From Gallionella sp. (GTDB taxonomy: Bacteria; Pseudomonadota; Gammaproteobacteria; Burkholderiales; Gallionellaceae): DNA of 6,283 nt. The translations under genes and the position numbers were made by a program. Within the stretch, counting starts at the first letter, position 1. Each line of letters starts with the position of its first letter. The notes beneath the pieces are model-generated. The model did not search any database and was not told the DNA's origin. It worked only from the letters and a program-made list of their open reading frames with translations. Shown here piece by piece: positions 5,423-6,283 of this stretch. The stretch is taken from contig JARCRR010000008.1 of assembly GCA_029850565.1 (NCBI GenBank), positions 1 through 6,283 on the forward strand, read 5' to 3'.

Positions 5423-5449
5423 AGTATTAACCTATAGGTTAATTGTCAA
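5421..5449 (-). promoter_or_regulatory. Sigma70-type promoter of the TAC operon
   Basis: On the minus strand a consensus -35 box, TTGACA (5444-5449), is followed after 17 bp by TACTAT (5421-5426), which differs from the -10 consensus at two positions. The 18-bp palindrome fills the spacer almost exactly, which is ideal for repression by a bound antitoxin. The -10 box overlaps the annotated toxin ATG, which would put the transcript start inside the reading frame. Confidence 0.7.
5426..5443. promoter_or_regulatory. Perfect 18-bp palindromic operator
   Basis: ATTAACCTATAGGTTAAT is a perfect inverted repeat with no loop. It lies between the -35 and -10 boxes and overlaps the first base of the -10. 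It contains AACCT-AT-AGGTT, the same half-site arrangement as the AACCT-N(2-4)-AGGTT operator known for E. coli MqsA. By position it is the expected binding site of the HigA-type antitoxin, alone or complexed with the toxin. Confidence 0.8.
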
Positions 5450-5484
5450 TCTCGATAATGGGTGGCATTTTTGATAGTCCAATA

Positions 5485-5495
5485 TAACCATATAG

Positions 5496-5498
<3 letters not shown>
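5485..5498. promoter_or_regulatory. Possible second, imperfect operator
   Basis: TAACCATATAGTTA is a 14-bp inverted repeat with one mismatched pair. It shares the TAACC half-site and TATAG centre with the palindrome about 57 bp away and overlaps the stop codon of the ABC gene. It could be an auxiliary site for the same regulator, though chance is possible in this AT-rich stretch. Confidence 0.35.
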
Positions 5499-6224
<726 letters not shown>

Positions 6225-6226
6225 GG

Positions 6227-6283
6227 TCAGGCGGCTTTCCGATGGGTGGGGAAGGTTTTGGCGTCAAGGATCTTGAGTGTGGC
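6227..6283 (-). CDS. C-terminal 18 codons of an unidentified upstream gene
   Basis: The frame entering from the right edge encodes ATLKILDAKTFPTHRKAA and stops at TGA (6227-6229), 2 nt before the ATG of the ABC gene. The tight spacing suggests an operon. LivG-like genes can follow transporter permease genes or acyl-CoA ligase genes in amino-acid or aromatic-acid uptake operons, and the tail would suit a ligase C-terminus. Eighteen residues are too few to decide. Confidence 0.45.
   Translation of the reverse strand, partial: ATLKILDAKTFPTHRKAA

Overview
The window looks like a piece of a proteobacterial chromosome, most likely betaproteobacterial. This rests on gene content and the look of the proteins (EttA-type and LivG-type ABC sequences, a small GWPVL-type membrane protein, strong GGAGG ribosome sites) and is an inference, since no rRNA or marker gene is present. 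Every supportable gene lies on the minus strand, so the window is best read from right to left. The right end (5.5-6.3 kb) is visibly GC-rich. The block from about 3.2 to 5.5 kb is AT-richer, which suggests an accessory insertion.

Right to left. (1) At 6227-6283 is the last 18 codons of an unidentified gene. It is followed 2 nt later by an ABC ATPase gene (5496-6224) that appears to be a hybrid: about 40 LivG-like residues lead into the C-terminal ABC domain of EttA, with the join at the Walker A motif. (2) A 73-bp intergenic region carries a sigma70-type promoter and a perfect 18-bp palindrome. It precedes three tightly packed genes: a HigB/RelE-type toxin (5003-5422), a HigA-type HTH antitoxin with an extended C-terminus (4579-5013), and a SecB-like chaperone (4149-4577). 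This is the layout of a toxin-antitoxin-chaperone (TAC) module, in which a dedicated SecB-like chaperone protects an aggregation-prone antitoxin that neutralises an mRNA-cleaving toxin. (3) After 62 bp comes a HEPN-like protein (3280-4086) with an RNxxxH motif and four CxxC knuckles.

(4) From about 3.28 kb down to 0.7 kb the genes are functionally unrelated: a four-helix membrane protein (2803-3159), a class III adenylyl cyclase with an N-terminal zinc-knuckle (1750-2538), a pol-beta-type nucleotidyltransferase (768-1598), and a secreted protein cut by the window edge (1-687). The four gaps around 690-767, 1611-1749, 2539-2802 and 3160-3279 share pieces of the same repeat family. One pair is 50/52 identical across 1.5 kb. 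This gives a one-gene-per-repeat, cassette-like layout.

The two best leads are the TAC module with its operator and possible HEPN passenger, and the LivG/EttA hybrid, which is either a real recombination product or an assembly join. No tRNA, rRNA, CRISPR array, transposase or convincing attC site was seen. No gap between genes exceeds 300 bp; the largest is 264 bp.
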